NCBI GenBank assembly: GCA_020060545.1
Contig: JAGUZX010000134.1
Span: forward strand, 45,025 to 109,024
Direction: 5' to 3'
Length of the DNA: 64,000 nucleotides
Source of the DNA: Desulfovibrio sp.
Lineage (GTDB): Bacteria > Bacillota > Dethiobacteria > DTU022
Positions 18,434 through 27,982 of the stretch are shown piece after piece. A program made the translations under genes and the position numbers. Every line of letters starts with the position of its first letter. Position 1 is the first letter of the stretch. The notes below the pieces were generated by a model. It searched no databases, had not been told where the DNA came from, and saw only the letters and a program-made list of their open reading frames with translations.

Positions 18434-21400
18434 TTTTTTGTTCACTCTTTGATAGCATACTCCATAAATTAGATTTTATATCCTCCACCTTCGCCGCGCC
18501 CCGGCCCAGCAGCCTTTCCAGGCGCTGCCGGCAGCTCTGGAGATCGGAAACCCAGTATTCTTCCGGCAGAAAAATGACCTTCTTCTCCCGGACGAAGTAC
18601 AAGGAGACCGGGATCTCTCCTTCGCCGGAACTTAAAATCCTTTTCAGCTCGGCCAAGGTGTCGGGGCCGTGCGCGGGTTTAATCAAGAGGCAGAGCTGCC
18701 TCGGCTCCCGGGGCAGGGGAGTGACCGATTCGGCAATGATTTTGGCCTCTTCTTCCTCTTTGAGGTCGGTCTTTCCCCTGATCAGAACGAGGCTGTCTTC
18801 TTTGAAGAGGCCGGATTCACGCTCGTAAAGATCGCTGAAAACCACCACCTCGACACTTCCCGTCAGGTCCTCCAGTTTTACGAAGGCCATCGGCTTTCCT
18901 TTCTTGGTATAAATTGAGCGGACGGCGGCGACGATACCGCCCACCGTTACCTGGCGCCCGTCTCCCGCCTCCGGCAACTCCGCGCAAGCTGTCACCCGCT
19001 GCATCCGCTCCAGGAACGGGCGGTACTGCTCCAAGGGATGGCCGGAAATATAGAGCCCGAGCATCTCTTTTTCCAGGGTTAGCCTCTCCTTGACGGAGAA
19101 ATCTTCAATTTCCGGCAGGCGGTCCCGGAGCAGGTCGTCCTGGCTCGCCTCGTCCATCAGCGAAAACATGGAAATCTGGCCGTTTTCCCTTTCCCGCTGG
19201 GCTGACTGGCCCCGGGCCAGGATCTCATCCAGGCAGGCCAGGTATTGGGCCCTGCTGCCGCCCAGTGAGTCGCAGGCGCCGCATTTGATCAGGCTTTCCA
19301 CCACTTTGCGGTTGCAGAGGCGGGAATCCACCCGGGCCGTGAAATCACTTAAAGAGAGAAACGGTTTCTCGCGGCGCGCCGCCAGGATCGACTCGATCGC
19401 GCCAAGGCCCACATTTTTTACCGCCGCCAGCCCAAAACGAATCCGCTTTTCACCCACAACCGTGAAGTTTGTTTCACTCTCGTTGAGATCCGGCGGCAAG
19501 ACCTCGATCCCCTGGCGCTTGCAGTCGGCGATATAGAGGGCCACCTTGTCGCTGTTCGCATAATAGCCGGTCATAAGGGCGGCCATGAATTCCACCGGGT
19601 AGTTCGCTTTCAGGTATGCCGTCTGGTAGGCGATCAGGGCGTACGCCGCCGCGTGGGATTTGTTGAAACCGTAAGAGGCAAATTTTAAGATCAGGTCATA
19701 AACCTCCTGCGCCAGCTCCCGCGAATAGCCTTTAGCCAGGCTGCCCTCGATAAAGCGGCTCTGCTGTTCGTCCAGGATCTCCTTTTTCTTTTTGCCGATC
19801 GCCCGCCGCAGCAGGTCCGCCTGTCCCAGGGTGAAGCCGGCCATGCGGGCGGCAATCTCCATGATCTGCTCCTGGTAGACGATCACGCCGTAGGTTTCAT
19901 TTAAAACCGGCTCCAGGACCGGGTGCAGGTATTGGAACGGCTCCTTCCCATGTTTGCTGTTGATAAAGACGGGGATCTGCTCCATCGGTCCCGGGCGGTA
20001 AAGCGCCACCACGGCGACGATATCCTCAAACTTGTTCGGCTGCAGTTCGCGCAGCGCGCCGCGCATCCCGCTGCTTTCCAACTGAAAAGTACCGGTGGTT
20101 TCGCCCTGTGACAAGAGGCGGTAAGTCCGGGCATCGTCAAGAGGGATGCCTTCGGCGGTAAGCGTCAGGCCGCGCCGCCGCCGGATATTGAGCAGGGTCT
20201 CGTTGATAATGGTCAATGTTTTCAGCCCGAGAAAGTCCATCTTCAGCAGGCCCAGCTCCTCCAGGGTGCCCATCGGGAACTGGGTGACCACAGTGCCGTC
20301 GGATGTCTTCAATAAAGGCACATGGTTCACCAGCGGTTCGCGGGCGATTACCACCCCTGCCGCATGGATCGAGGCATGCCTGGGCATCCCCTCGACCGCG
20401 ATAGACGTGTCGAGGAGCAGGCGGTAACGTTCTTCTTCCCGGTAAAGCGACTGCAATTCCTTGCCCTGTTCCAGCGCTTTCGGGATCGTCATCCCGGCTT
20501 CGACGGGGATCAACTTGGCGATCCGGTCTACCTCTCCATACGGAAAAGCCAGCGCCCTCCCGACATCGCGCACCGCCGCCCGCGCGGCCATGGTGCCGAA
20601 AGTAATGATCTGGGCCACCCTTTCCTGCCCGTATTTCGCAAAGACATACTGCAGCACCCGGTCCCGCTTGTCGTCGCAGAAATCGATGTCGATATCCGGC
20701 ATCGAGATCCGCTCCGGATTGAGGAAGCGTTCAAAGAGCAGCCCGTGCCGGAGGGGATCGATGTTGGTAATGCCGAGGGTATAGGCCACCAGGCTGCCGG
20801 CGGCGGAGCCTCTCCCCGGCCCGACCATAATTCCCTCCTGGCGGGCGAAGCGCACCAGGTCCCAGACAATAAGGAAATAACTGGAGTAGCCCATTTGCCG
20901 GATAATGCCCAGCTCGTACTCCAGGCGCCGCTCAATCGCTTCGCCTCCATCGGGATAGCGTTCCTTCAACCCTTCCCGGCACAGGCCGGCCAGGTATTCG
21001 GCGGCGTCAACCCCTGCGGGGAGGGCGTACTCGGGCAGGTGCAGGCGGTCGAACTGAAAATCGAACCGGCAGCGCGCCGCAATTTGCAGCGTGTTCGCCA
21101 GCGCTTCGGGACAGTCCTTGAACAACTCCGCCATCTCCAGGGCTGTCTTAAAATAGAGCTCCTGCGATTCGAATTTCAGGCGTCCCGGCTCATTGATCGT
21201 TTTGCCGGTTTGGATGCACAACAGCACGTCATGGACAGCGGCGTCCTCCCGGGAAAGGTAATGCACGTCGTTACTGGCTACGAGTGGAATCCCTTCTTCC
21301 CGGGCGAGCCGGTACAGGTGCCTGTTGACCGCTGCCTGTTCGGAGAGGCCGTGATCGTGCAGCTCCAGGTAAAAGTTTTCCCGGCCGAAAAGGTCGCGCA

Positions 21401-21914
21401 AGTCAAGCGCCACTTCACGGGCTTTGGCGAACTCGTCCCGGGCGAGGAGCGACGGCACCTCGCCGGCCAGGCAGCCGCTCAAAGCGATCAGGCCGCTTGT
21501 GCTCTCCTCCAGCAGGGCGCGGTCGATCCTGGGCTTATAATAGAAACCCTCCAAAAAACCGGCCGATACCAGGCGCATCAGGTTACGGTAGCCCGCTTCG
21601 TTTTCGGCCAGCAAGACCAGGTGGTACTGGAAGTCGTCCAGGCGGGGTTCCTTTTGCCGGCGGGAGCGCGGCGCCACGTAGACCTCGCAGCCGATAACCG
21701 GGTTAATCCCGGCTTTATGCGCTTCCCGGTAAAAATCGACGACCCCGAACATGGTGCCGTGGTCGGTTACCGCCAGGGCGGGCATGCCCAACGCGGCGGT
21801 TTTTTCCACCAGTTGCTTAATCCGCGCCGCCCCATCCAGCAGGCTGTACTCGGTATGACAATGCAGGTGGACAAAGTTTGGTTCAGTCAAATCGGCAAAC
21901 CCCGTTTCATTCAA
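18426..21914 (-). CDS. dnaE: DNA polymerase III subunit alpha (DnaE)
   Basis: A replicative polymerase of 1162 residues. The N-terminal PHP domain has its metal ligands (FVHLHCHTEYSLLDGAARI, VTDHGTMFGVVDFY, ASNDVHYLSR). The C-family catalytic core has GPGRGSAAGSLVAY and MPDIDIDFCDDKRD with the catalytic aspartates. The tandem helix-hairpin-helix region and an OB fold (VTVGGIVAAVRSIYTKKG) follow. The start is the TTG at 21914, with no strong ribosome binding site, so the true start is uncertain by a few codons. It is divergent from ytrH. Confidence 0.96.
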   Translation of the reverse strand: MNETGFADLTEPNFVHLHCHTEYSLLDGAARIKQLVEKTAALGMPALAVTDHGTMFGVVDFYREAHKAGINPVIGCEVYVAPRSRRQKEPRLDDFQYHLVLLAENEAGYRNLMRLVSAGFLEGFYYKPRIDRALLEESTSGLIALSGCLAGEVPSLLARDEFAKAREVALDLRDLFGRENFYLELHDHGLSEQAAVNRHLYRLAREEGIPLVASNDVHYLSREDAAVHDVLLCIQTGKTINEPGRLKFESQELYFKTALEMAELFKDCPEALANTLQIAARCRFDFQFDRLHLPEYALPAGVDAAEYLAGLCREGLKERYPDGGEAIERRLEYELGIIRQMGYSSYFLIVWDLVRFARQEGIMVGPGRGSAAGSLVAYTLGITNIDPLRHGLLFERFLNPERISMPDIDIDFCDDKRDRVLQYVFAKYGQERVAQIITFGTMAARAAVRDVGRALAFPYGEVDRIAKLIPVEAGMTIPKALEQGKELQSLYREEERYRLLLDTSIAVEGMPRHASIHAAGVVIAREPLVNHVPLLKTSDGTVVTQFPMGTLEELGLLKMDFLGLKTLTIINETLLNIRRRRGLTLTAEGIPLDDARTYRLLSQGETTGTFQLESSGMRGALRELQPNKFEDIVAVVALYRPGPMEQIPVFINSKHGKEPFQYLHPVLEPVLNETYGVIVYQEQIMEIAARMAGFTLGQADLLRRAIGKKKKEILDEQQSRFIEGSLAKGYSRELAQEVYDLILKFASYGFNKSHAAAYALIAYQTAYLKANYPVEFMAALMTGYYANSDKVALYIADCKRQGIEVLPPDLNESETNFTVVGEKRIRFGLAAVKNVGLGAIESILAARREKPFLSLSDFTARVDSRLCNRKVVESLIKCGACDSLGGSRAQYLACLDEILARGQSAQRERENGQISMFSLMDEASQDDLLRDRLPEIEDFSVKERLTLEKEMLGLYISGHPLEQYRPFLERMQRVTACAELPEAGDGRQVTVGGIVAAVRSIYTKKGKPMAFVKLEDLTGSVEVVVFSDLYERESGLFKEDSLVLIRGKTDLKEEEEAKIIAESVTPLPREPRQLCLLIKPAHGPDTLAELKRILSSGEGEIPVSLYFVREKKVIFLPEEYWVSDLQSCRQRLERLLGRGAAKVEDIKSNLWSMLSKSEQKNA

Positions 21915-22002
21915 GTATTCAGAATTCAGACTGTTTATTTCTCCTTCCCGGCAAGTATTTCCTTTATCACCGCGGCATAATTATGCATTAAAAGGAGCGC
22001 GG

Positions 22003-22296
22003 ATGATGGATAAATTTCTGCCGGGCTTAATCCTTACTTTTTGCGTGGCCCTGGGGGTCAACCTGGGCGGCAGCCTTATGGGCACCCTGGGCGCAATATT
22101 CACCCATCGCCCGCCCCTGAAAACAATGCTGGAACTGGCGGTCGAACTGAAAATATGGGCGTTGGTGGCTGCCCCGGGAGAGACTTTTGGGGTAATCAAA
22201 ACTTTTGAAGCGGGTGTCTTTGGCAAGCAGTTTACCGGCTTAGTCAAACAGCTTTTTATGATCGGCGGCGCTTTCCGGGTGAAATTGCCGCGGTAA
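22003..22296 (+). CDS. ytrH: YtrH family sporulation membrane protein, probably with a truncated C-terminus
   Basis: A 97-residue protein. FCVALGVNLGGSLMGTLGAI, then HRPPLKTMLELAVELKIWAL and the late KQLLFMIGGAF region match YtrH, a small membrane protein needed for normal spores in Bacillus. The gene lies beside dnaE, as ytrH does in Bacillus. AAGGAG precedes the ATG. The last transmembrane segment should continue after IGGAF with more hydrophobic residues. Instead it ends in RVKLPR, while an unrelated start-less reading frame continues on the same strand. A deletion joining two genes is likely. Confidence 0.8.
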   Translation: MMDKFLPGLILTFCVALGVNLGGSLMGTLGAIFTHRPPLKTMLELAVELKIWALVAAPGETFGVIKTFEAGVFGKQFTGLVKQLFMIGGAFRVKLPR

Positions 22297-22538
22297 AGGT
22301 TGAACTCGAAGGGCCTGTTGGCGCCTTCGCCAAGCTCGAACTGCAGCGCCTGATTGGCGAAATTACCACCGAGCTGGTCGGTGAAAAAATTGAAAACCTT
22401 AACCCCGCCTTGATCCTGGCGCTGCTGCACCGGCGCAAGCTGACCGTTGAGGAGAAAGACTACCTGCTCAGCGTGAACTGGATCATTTTCAGCCGTGAGA
22501 CTATTTTCAATCTAACCGCCTCTCCCGCTCCGCCATAA
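22209..22538 (+). pseudogene. Start-less reading frame fused behind ytrH (3' part of an unidentified gene)
   Basis: In the -1 frame relative to ytrH, an open frame runs from the TGA at 22206 to a TAA at 22536-22538 with no ATG, GTG or TTG before about 22280. Its translation looks like real protein: GEIAAVKVELEGPVGAF, LELQRLIGEITTELVGEKIE, then VEEKDYLLSVNWIIFSRETI. The N-terminus appears to be missing. The simplest reading is a deletion that removed the ytrH 3' end and the 5' end of the following gene. I do not recognise the family. A sequencing or assembly error is possible. Confidence 0.5.
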
Positions 22539-22818
22539 GGGTAAACCGGGCCTGCCCGGTAAGCGCCCGCCGCCGTGATCCGGTTTTCCAAACGCCGCGC
22601 CTTTTGCCGGAGCGCCAATGTTTCCGGTATGCTTTCAGCTTTTCCCGCCGCCACAGTTCCTTCCCGAACGCCAGGGCGGAAGCCAGCGCCACCAGCAGCC
22701 AGAGCGCGGTGAAAACAGCCGGGACTGAACCGAATCCCGGTTCCGGCAGCAAAAGCAAACCCAAAGCAACCAGCGTCAGCGCCAGGGTTAACCCGGCGAT
22801 TGTGAAAAAACCGCGCAT
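22507..22818 (-). CDS. Small two-helix membrane protein, unknown
   Basis: A 103-residue reading frame with two hydrophobic segments (GFFTIAGLTLALTLVALGLL and PAVFTALWLLVALASALAFG) followed by a strongly basic tail rich in Arg and Lys. TGAGGG lies just before the ATG. It is convergent with the damaged frame, overlapping it by about 30 nt, and divergent from the AI-2E transporter gene. I do not recognise it. The clean membrane topology makes chance less likely. Confidence 0.45.
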   Translation of the reverse strand: MRGFFTIAGLTLALTLVALGLLLLPEPGFGSVPAVFTALWLLVALASALAFGKELWRREKLKAYRKHWRSGKRRGVWKTGSRRRALTGQARFTLMAERERRLD

Positions 22819-23047
22819 CCCTCACCACCTCTTACTATCTATTAATAAGCTTCAAGTCTGGCATTGATGACAGCCGGCGAAAAAAACGATCACCGGTTGC
22901 TTCAGAAACACAAGCGCCGGAAACGCCACGGGAGGAAGGGGGCCGGAAGAGCGCAGAGCGCCGGAGCCCCGCCAGCGCTCTTTTTTTAAACCCGGCGTTA
23001 TGTTAGAATATTTCCAGACCGTTAACAGATGATGAAGGAGTGCCGCC

Positions 23048-24088
23048 ATGCTCGAAGACAAAGAGCTGCGCCTGGCTTTAAAAATTGTCCTGACGGCCAC
23101 CGCGGTAGCCATCCTGCTGTTGGTTTTGCTAAAGTTGGCCCCAATTATTGCTATTTTCGTGATCGCCCTTTTTATCGTTTACTGTATCGCGCCCCTGGTA
23201 AATTTCCTGATCAGGCAAAAATTGCAGCCGCTGCTGGCCGCGATCTGCGCCGTCCTGATTATCCTGCTGGCGATGTTTTTCTTTTTCTCCCTCCTGGTGC
23301 CGGGGCTGATCGTTGAATTCCAGAGGCTGGCGACTTTCCTCACCACCGAAGCGGCTGACCACATTGGCAAGCTGATCGAATGGCTGGACGAGCTCGACGC
23401 GCGGTTTGAACTGCATTTATCCGAAAGTTTTACCGAATACTACACTCAATTCATGCGGCAGCTCCCCAGCCACGTCGAGCAGCTCCTCAAACAGCTGACC
23501 GCCCTTTTCTCCAGGGTCTGGGTTGTCCTGGCCCTGGCGTTCCTGGTGTTTTACCTGGTCCAGGACCTGGAAAAGGCCAAAGATAATTTGACCAGGCTCT
23601 TCCCGCAGATTTACCGCAAGAACATCACCCGCATCCTCGGGATCGTCGACCAGAAAGTGGGGGCTTATATCCGCGGCACCCTGCTGAAAAGTGTTTTTGT
23701 CGGGGCGCTGACCTGGTTGGGGCTGACGCTCCTGGGTATGCCTTTCGCCCTGCTCCTGGGCATCCTGGCCGGGGGGTTGAATATCATCCTTTATATCGGC
23801 CCGATCCTGGCCGCCGTCCCGGCGGTCCTGATGAGCATCGTCCCCGGCACGCCAAGTATCTTCCTGGTAATTGCGGTTTATATCGTGGTGCAGACTCTCG
23901 ACGCCTTCGTTTTTACCCCGGTCCTGCTGGGCAAGGCCGTGGACTTAAGCCCTCTTACCGTCGTGGTAGTGGTTTTAATCGGGGGGCAGCTGATGGGGAT
24001 AACCGGGATTATCCTGGCCATACCGATTACCGCGATCTTGAAAGTGCTTCTGGCGCACTACTACCTGGACAAAGGAAAAGCACCTTAA
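23048..24088 (+). CDS. AI-2E family transporter (YtvI/PerM-like permease)
   Basis: A 346-residue membrane protein with about eight hydrophobic segments. The family signature lies in the C-terminal third: IRGTLLKSVFVGALTWLGLT, then LLGILAGGLNIILYIGPILA and the last part with GQLMGITGIILAIPITAIL. Members export small molecules or antiport Na+/H+; being in this family does not prove AI-2 export. AAGGAG precedes the ATG. It stands alone on the plus strand and converges with trmL. Confidence 0.88.
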   Translation: MLEDKELRLALKIVLTATAVAILLLVLLKLAPIIAIFVIALFIVYCIAPLVNFLIRQKLQPLLAAICAVLIILLAMFFFFSLLVPGLIVEFQRLATFLTTEAADHIGKLIEWLDELDARFELHLSESFTEYYTQFMRQLPSHVEQLLKQLTALFSRVWVVLALAFLVFYLVQDLEKAKDNLTRLFPQIYRKNITRILGIVDQKVGAYIRGTLLKSVFVGALTWLGLTLLGMPFALLLGILAGGLNIILYIGPILAAVPAVLMSIVPGTPSIFLVIAVYIVVQTLDAFVFTPVLLGKAVDLSPLTVVVVVLIGGQLMGITGIILAIPITAILKVLLAHYYLDKGKAP

Positions 24089-24099
24089 TCGGCAAGCCG

Positions 24100-24558
24100 T
24101 CAGCACAGGCCGGGGAAGCCCTGCTGGCGTAAGGCTTCAAAAAGCACGATGGCCGCGGCGTTGGCCAGGTTCAGGGAACGCGGGATCCCCCCGACCATGG
24201 GGATGCGCAGGACAAATTCCGCATCGATCAGCAGTTCTGCGGGAAGGCCGCGGGTTTCGCTGCCAAACACCAGGCAATCCCCGGGCCGGTACGCCACTTC
24301 CGTATACAAAATTTTGCCCCGGGTGGAATAAAAGAAAAAACGCCTTCCCGGGTAAGTTTCACGAAAAGCGCCGAAATCGGGGTGGATCCGCAGCTGGAGA
24401 TACTGCCAGTAGTCAAGCCCGGCGCGGCGGACCTCTTTCTCCGCGATCGAGAACCCGAGCGGCTCTACCAGGTCCAGAAACGTTCCGGTCATCACACAGG
24501 TGCGGGCAATATTGCCGGTGTTTTGGGGGATTTCCGGCTCAACCAGGACCAGGTGCAT
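24100..24558 (-). CDS. trmL: tRNA (cytidine/uridine-2'-O)-methyltransferase, TrmL family
   Basis: A SPOUT methyltransferase for the wobble base of tRNA-Leu. From the ATG at 24558 it has 152 residues, the TrmL length. The sequence starts MHLVLVEPEIPQNTGNIAR, and the knot motifs are LVFGSETRGLPAELL and RIPMVGGIPRSLNLANAAAI. It is convergent with the AI-2E gene, with an 11-nt gap. Confidence 0.92.
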   Translation of the reverse strand: MHLVLVEPEIPQNTGNIARTCVMTGTFLDLVEPLGFSIAEKEVRRAGLDYWQYLQLRIHPDFGAFRETYPGRRFFFYSTRGKILYTEVAYRPGDCLVFGSETRGLPAELLIDAEFVLRIPMVGGIPRSLNLANAAAIVLFEALRQQGFPGLC

Positions 24559-24669
24559 CTGCTTCACCCCAAGCTTAGGCTTTTAAGCGCTACAGCGCGC
24601 AATTTACCATTTATTTATTAAGCCATTGATACATTATGCTTTTTAATACACAGCACTACCTTAAGTATG

Positions 24670-24698
24670 TCATTGCGAGCGAAGCGCAGCAATCTGAC
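24670..24698. repeat. Dispersed repeat containing CATTGCGAGCGAAGCGCAGC
   Basis: The sequence CATTGCGAGCGAAGCGCAGC followed by AATCTGAC matches a short dispersed element I know from many bacterial genomes. It lies in the 24568-24762 spacer between trmL and the Lon-like gene. No second copy is in the window. Confidence 0.5.
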
Positions 24699-24762
24699 AG
24701 ACGGTGTGTGCACATTTGTTCACTATTCCGTTGCAGTGATGCGGCAAAGGCATTGTTTAGGT

Positions 24763-27213
24763 TTACTCCCCCGACCCGCAGCAGCCGTGTTTTTCTTCCC
24801 GCTCCCGGCCGGGCAAATCCCCGTCGTCTTTATCCCCGCGCAGGGTTTCGTTAAAACGCTGCAGCTGCGCCAGCACCGCGGCGTTGAAAGTGCCGGGCGG
24901 GAAACCGCCCTCCTCCTGTTCGGTCCCCGCCTCCACGCCGCTCAAAAGCTCCAACCCCTCGTCGACGGTGGAGATACAATAGAGATGGAAACGGCCCTGT
25001 TTCACCGCTTCAATCACCTCTTCATTGAGCATGAGGTGCTTGCTGTTCTGGATCGGGATCACTACGCCCTGGTCGCCCGAAAGGCCCCTGGTCTTGCAAG
25101 CGGCGAAGAAACCCTCGATCTTGCTGTTAATCCCGCCCACCGGCTGGATCTCCCCTTTCTGGTTGACCGAACCGGTAACCGCCAGGTTTTGCTTCAGCGG
25201 GAGGCCGGCGAGGCAGGAAAGCAGGCAGAAAAGCTCCGCCGCCGAAGCGCTGTCCCCATCCACGCCCGCGTAGGACTGCTCAAAACAGAGGCTGGCGGAG
25301 AGGTTCAGGGGGACCTGGCGCCCGTAGCGCAGCCCCAGGTAGCCGCTTAAGATCAGCACTCCCTTGTCGTGGAGGCGCCCGCTGAGCTGGCTCTCGCGCT
25401 CGATATTGACAATCCCCCGGCGGCCCAGGTAAGCCGTGGCGGTAATCCGGGAGGGACGGCCGAACTGGTAATCCCCCAGGTCGATCACCGAAAGCGCATT
25501 GACCTGTCCGGCTTTTGCCCCTTCCAGGTCGAGTAAAATCTGCCCTTTCTCCACGGCCTCCTGGATCTTCTGCTCATACTTGTTGGAGCGGTATATTTTT
25601 TCCGCCAGCGCTTTTTTGACCTGCTCCGCCCCGACAACCCCGCTGCCGTCCAGTTCGGCCCAGGCGTCCGCCTCGAAGAGAAGCTCCACGATTTCGTTGA
25701 AGCGCGTGCTCAGCTTCTCCTGATGCTCGGCCAGCCTGGCGCTGTATTCGACGACACCGGCCACGGCGCGGCGATCAAAGTGGCGCAGCCCCTCCCGCTC
25801 GCAGTGGTAGGCGATGAAACCGGCCATCTTGGCCATGTTTTCATCATGCAGCTCCATCTCCATGTCGAAATCGGCCTTGATCTTAAACAGCTTCCGGAAG
25901 TCCTCATCGTAGTGATAGAGCAGCTGGTAGAGCTGCGGGCTGCCGATCATGACCACCTTCAGATTTAAAGGTATCGGCTGCGGGCGCAGGGTCGACATCG
26001 CCATCAAGCCGTAGTGTTCGCCCATATTCTCAATACGGATCTCCCTTGTTTTCAGAACCCGTTTCAGGACCTCCCACGACTGCATCCCGGTCAGGACGTC
26101 CCTGGCCTGGACGATCAGGTAACCGCCGTTGGCCCGGTGCAAGGCGCCGGCCTTGATCATCGTAAAATCGGTCACTACCATCCCGAAACGGTTCTCATAC
26201 TCCACCCGGCCCAGCAGATTATAGTAGGACGGGTTGGTTTCATAGATCATCGGCGCCCCCCCGGTCTCCCGGTTGTCCACCAGCAAGTTTACCTTGTAGC
26301 GCTTCTCCGCTTGTTCCTGGCTCTGGCGGCGCATCCACACCAGCGGTAGCTGCTGCTCCTCTTCCTCGCCCCTGAATTCCCCCATGCTGGAGAGGACGTC
26401 GGCCTGGAAAGCCTGCAGGTACTTCTGCACCGCGGGAAACGAGGCGTATTCTTCAAGCAGTTCGCTGAAAAGGTGGCCGGTAGCCGCCATCCCGATGCGC
26501 TGGTCCAGCCGCTTGAATTTATCCTTGAGCTCCCTTTCGGCAATTTGGATGCGGCGCATGATTTCCACTGCCTTAAGCTGGACATCGGTGGACTTTTTCT
26601 CCAGCTCTTCCTTAACCGACTGGTCCAGCTTGGCGTATTCCTCTTCGCCGATCTGCTCGCCGTTCATCACCGGCACCGTGAGAAAACCGGAACTGGTCCT
26701 TTTCAGGGCGAAACCCTGTTCCAGGGCGGCCTTGTTCAGCTCTTCAAACAGCACGGAGCGGGCCTCCTGAAACTCCTTGACAAAGATCGCTTTCTGGCGC
26801 TCGTAATCCTCCCCGTCGAAAGCCTTGGGGATAGCCTGTTTCAAATCATCGAGCAGCTCTTCAACCTGGCGGCAGAAAACGGCGCCCATCCCCGCCGGAA
26901 GGGGCATGGCGATCGGTTCTCCGGGGTTGTCGAAATTATAAACATACAACCAGTCATCCGGAACCGCCTCCGCGGCGGCTATTTTTTCGACGACGGACCT
27001 GGCGTAGCTGGATTTGCCGGTGCCCGTCAGGCCGGTCATAAAGATATTGTAACCGGGGCGCTTGATGCGCAGTCCAAATTCCATCGCCTTTACCGCCCGG
27101 GCTTGGCCGATCATCCCCTCCAGCAGAGGGACCTCCGCCGTGGTCTCAAAGGGCATCCGGTGCGGATCACAGGTAAACCTCATTTCTTTCGCCGACAGCT
27201 CTTTCCAGGGCAT
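24763..27213 (-). CDS. Lon-family (S16) ATP-dependent protease, LonB/AAA_32 type
   Basis: A cytosolic AAA+ protease of 816 residues. The Walker A loop FMTGLTGTGKSSYARSV is at about residues 60-75. A long coiled-coil insertion follows (residues 190-260). The second half of the ATPase includes RANGGYLIVQARDVL. The C-terminal peptidase has the Ser of GVDGDSASAAELFCLL and the Lys of GEIQPVGGINSKIEGFF, the Ser-Lys dyad. It lacks the N-terminal LAN domain of LonA. The end is a short Cys-containing tail (KHGCCGSG). It lies one base after nth on the same strand. Confidence 0.9.
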   Translation of the reverse strand: MPWKELSAKEMRFTCDPHRMPFETTAEVPLLEGMIGQARAVKAMEFGLRIKRPGYNIFMTGLTGTGKSSYARSVVEKIAAAEAVPDDWLYVYNFDNPGEPIAMPLPAGMGAVFCRQVEELLDDLKQAIPKAFDGEDYERQKAIFVKEFQEARSVLFEELNKAALEQGFALKRTSSGFLTVPVMNGEQIGEEEYAKLDQSVKEELEKKSTDVQLKAVEIMRRIQIAERELKDKFKRLDQRIGMAATGHLFSELLEEYASFPAVQKYLQAFQADVLSSMGEFRGEEEEQQLPLVWMRRQSQEQAEKRYKVNLLVDNRETGGAPMIYETNPSYYNLLGRVEYENRFGMVVTDFTMIKAGALHRANGGYLIVQARDVLTGMQSWEVLKRVLKTREIRIENMGEHYGLMAMSTLRPQPIPLNLKVVMIGSPQLYQLLYHYDEDFRKLFKIKADFDMEMELHDENMAKMAGFIAYHCEREGLRHFDRRAVAGVVEYSARLAEHQEKLSTRFNEIVELLFEADAWAELDGSGVVGAEQVKKALAEKIYRSNKYEQKIQEAVEKGQILLDLEGAKAGQVNALSVIDLGDYQFGRPSRITATAYLGRRGIVNIERESQLSGRLHDKGVLILSGYLGLRYGRQVPLNLSASLCFEQSYAGVDGDSASAAELFCLLSCLAGLPLKQNLAVTGSVNQKGEIQPVGGINSKIEGFFAACKTRGLSGDQGVVIPIQNSKHLMLNEEVIEAVKQGRFHLYCISTVDEGLELLSGVEAGTEQEEGGFPPGTFNAAVLAQLQRFNETLRGDKDDGDLPGREREEKHGCCGSGE

Positions 27214-27214
27214 A

Positions 27215-27889
27215 CTACCCCTCCCCCATAAACTTTTTAATCGATCGCCTTTGCGGACATAGCTCTCCCAAGAAACAGGCGCCGCATTTGGGGCGGCGGG
27301 CCAGGCAGACCTGCCGCCCGTGGGTGATCAGGCGGTGGTGGGCCGCCGCCCACTCCGCCGGCGGCAGCTTGCTCATCAGTTCGCGCTCCACCTGCTCCAC
27401 GCCCGGCCCCGCCGCCAAGCCCAGGCGTTTTGAAACACGGTAAACATGGGTGTCCACGGCCAGGGCCGGGATTCCGAAAGCGCTGCTCAAGACCACGTTT
27501 GCCGTCTTGCGCCCCGCTCCCGGCAGTGCCGTCAAATCTTCAAAACGGGCCGGGAGCCTTCCCCCGTGCTCATGAACGATTTTGCGGCTTGCTTCCACAA
27601 GATAACGGCTCTTCTGGCGGTAAAGGCCGCATCCTCTTAAAAACGGTTCGAGCTGATTGGGCTCCATCTGCGCCATCCGGTGCGGTGTCGGCGCCGCCTT
27701 GAAAAGCTCTCCCGTGACCTGGTTGACCTGCTCATCGGTAGTCTGCGCGGAAAGAACGGCGGCCACAAAAAGCTGAAAAGGGCTGTCGAAATGAAGCCTC
27801 GTTTCAGCCCGGGGATAGTTTTCTCGCAGCAGCGCGAAAATCCGCCGGATTCGCATCTGATCCGGACCATCAATTTTTTCTTGGCACAT
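27215..27889 (-). CDS. nth: Endonuclease III
   Basis: A base-excision repair DNA glycosylase/AP lyase for oxidised pyrimidines. Visible: LSAQTTDEQVNQVTG, the helix-hairpin-helix LPGAGRKTANVVLSSAF with the catalytic Lys, the catalytic Asp in VDTHVYRVSKRLGL, and a [4Fe-4S] motif C-x6-C-x2-C-x5-C (CLARRPKCGACFLGELC). I take the ATG at 27889; the ATG at 27856 (MRIRRIF) also fits family alignments. It lies upstream of the Lon-like gene and is probably co-transcribed. Confidence 0.93.
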   Translation of the reverse strand: MCQEKIDGPDQMRIRRIFALLRENYPRAETRLHFDSPFQLFVAAVLSAQTTDEQVNQVTGELFKAAPTPHRMAQMEPNQLEPFLRGCGLYRQKSRYLVEASRKIVHEHGGRLPARFEDLTALPGAGRKTANVVLSSAFGIPALAVDTHVYRVSKRLGLAAGPGVEQVERELMSKLPPAEWAAAHHRLITHGRQVCLARRPKCGACFLGELCPQRRSIKKFMGEG

Positions 27890-27982
27890 AACCTTATTAT
27901 AAATCGTCCGCTCAATCCGGTAAAGCCCCCGGTGCCGCAAACATTTGGCCAGATTCAGTGTGGGGTTTGCGCGGCAAACTGG

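Noticed and set aside
20322-21980. Long plus-strand open frame (over 500 codons) opposite dnaE, and similar ones at 965-1957, 15788-16930 and 31507-32952
   Set aside because: They lie wholly antisense to clear conserved genes. Their translations are rich in Arg, Pro, Gly and Ala with no recognisable motif. Such frames are common in GC-rich DNA.
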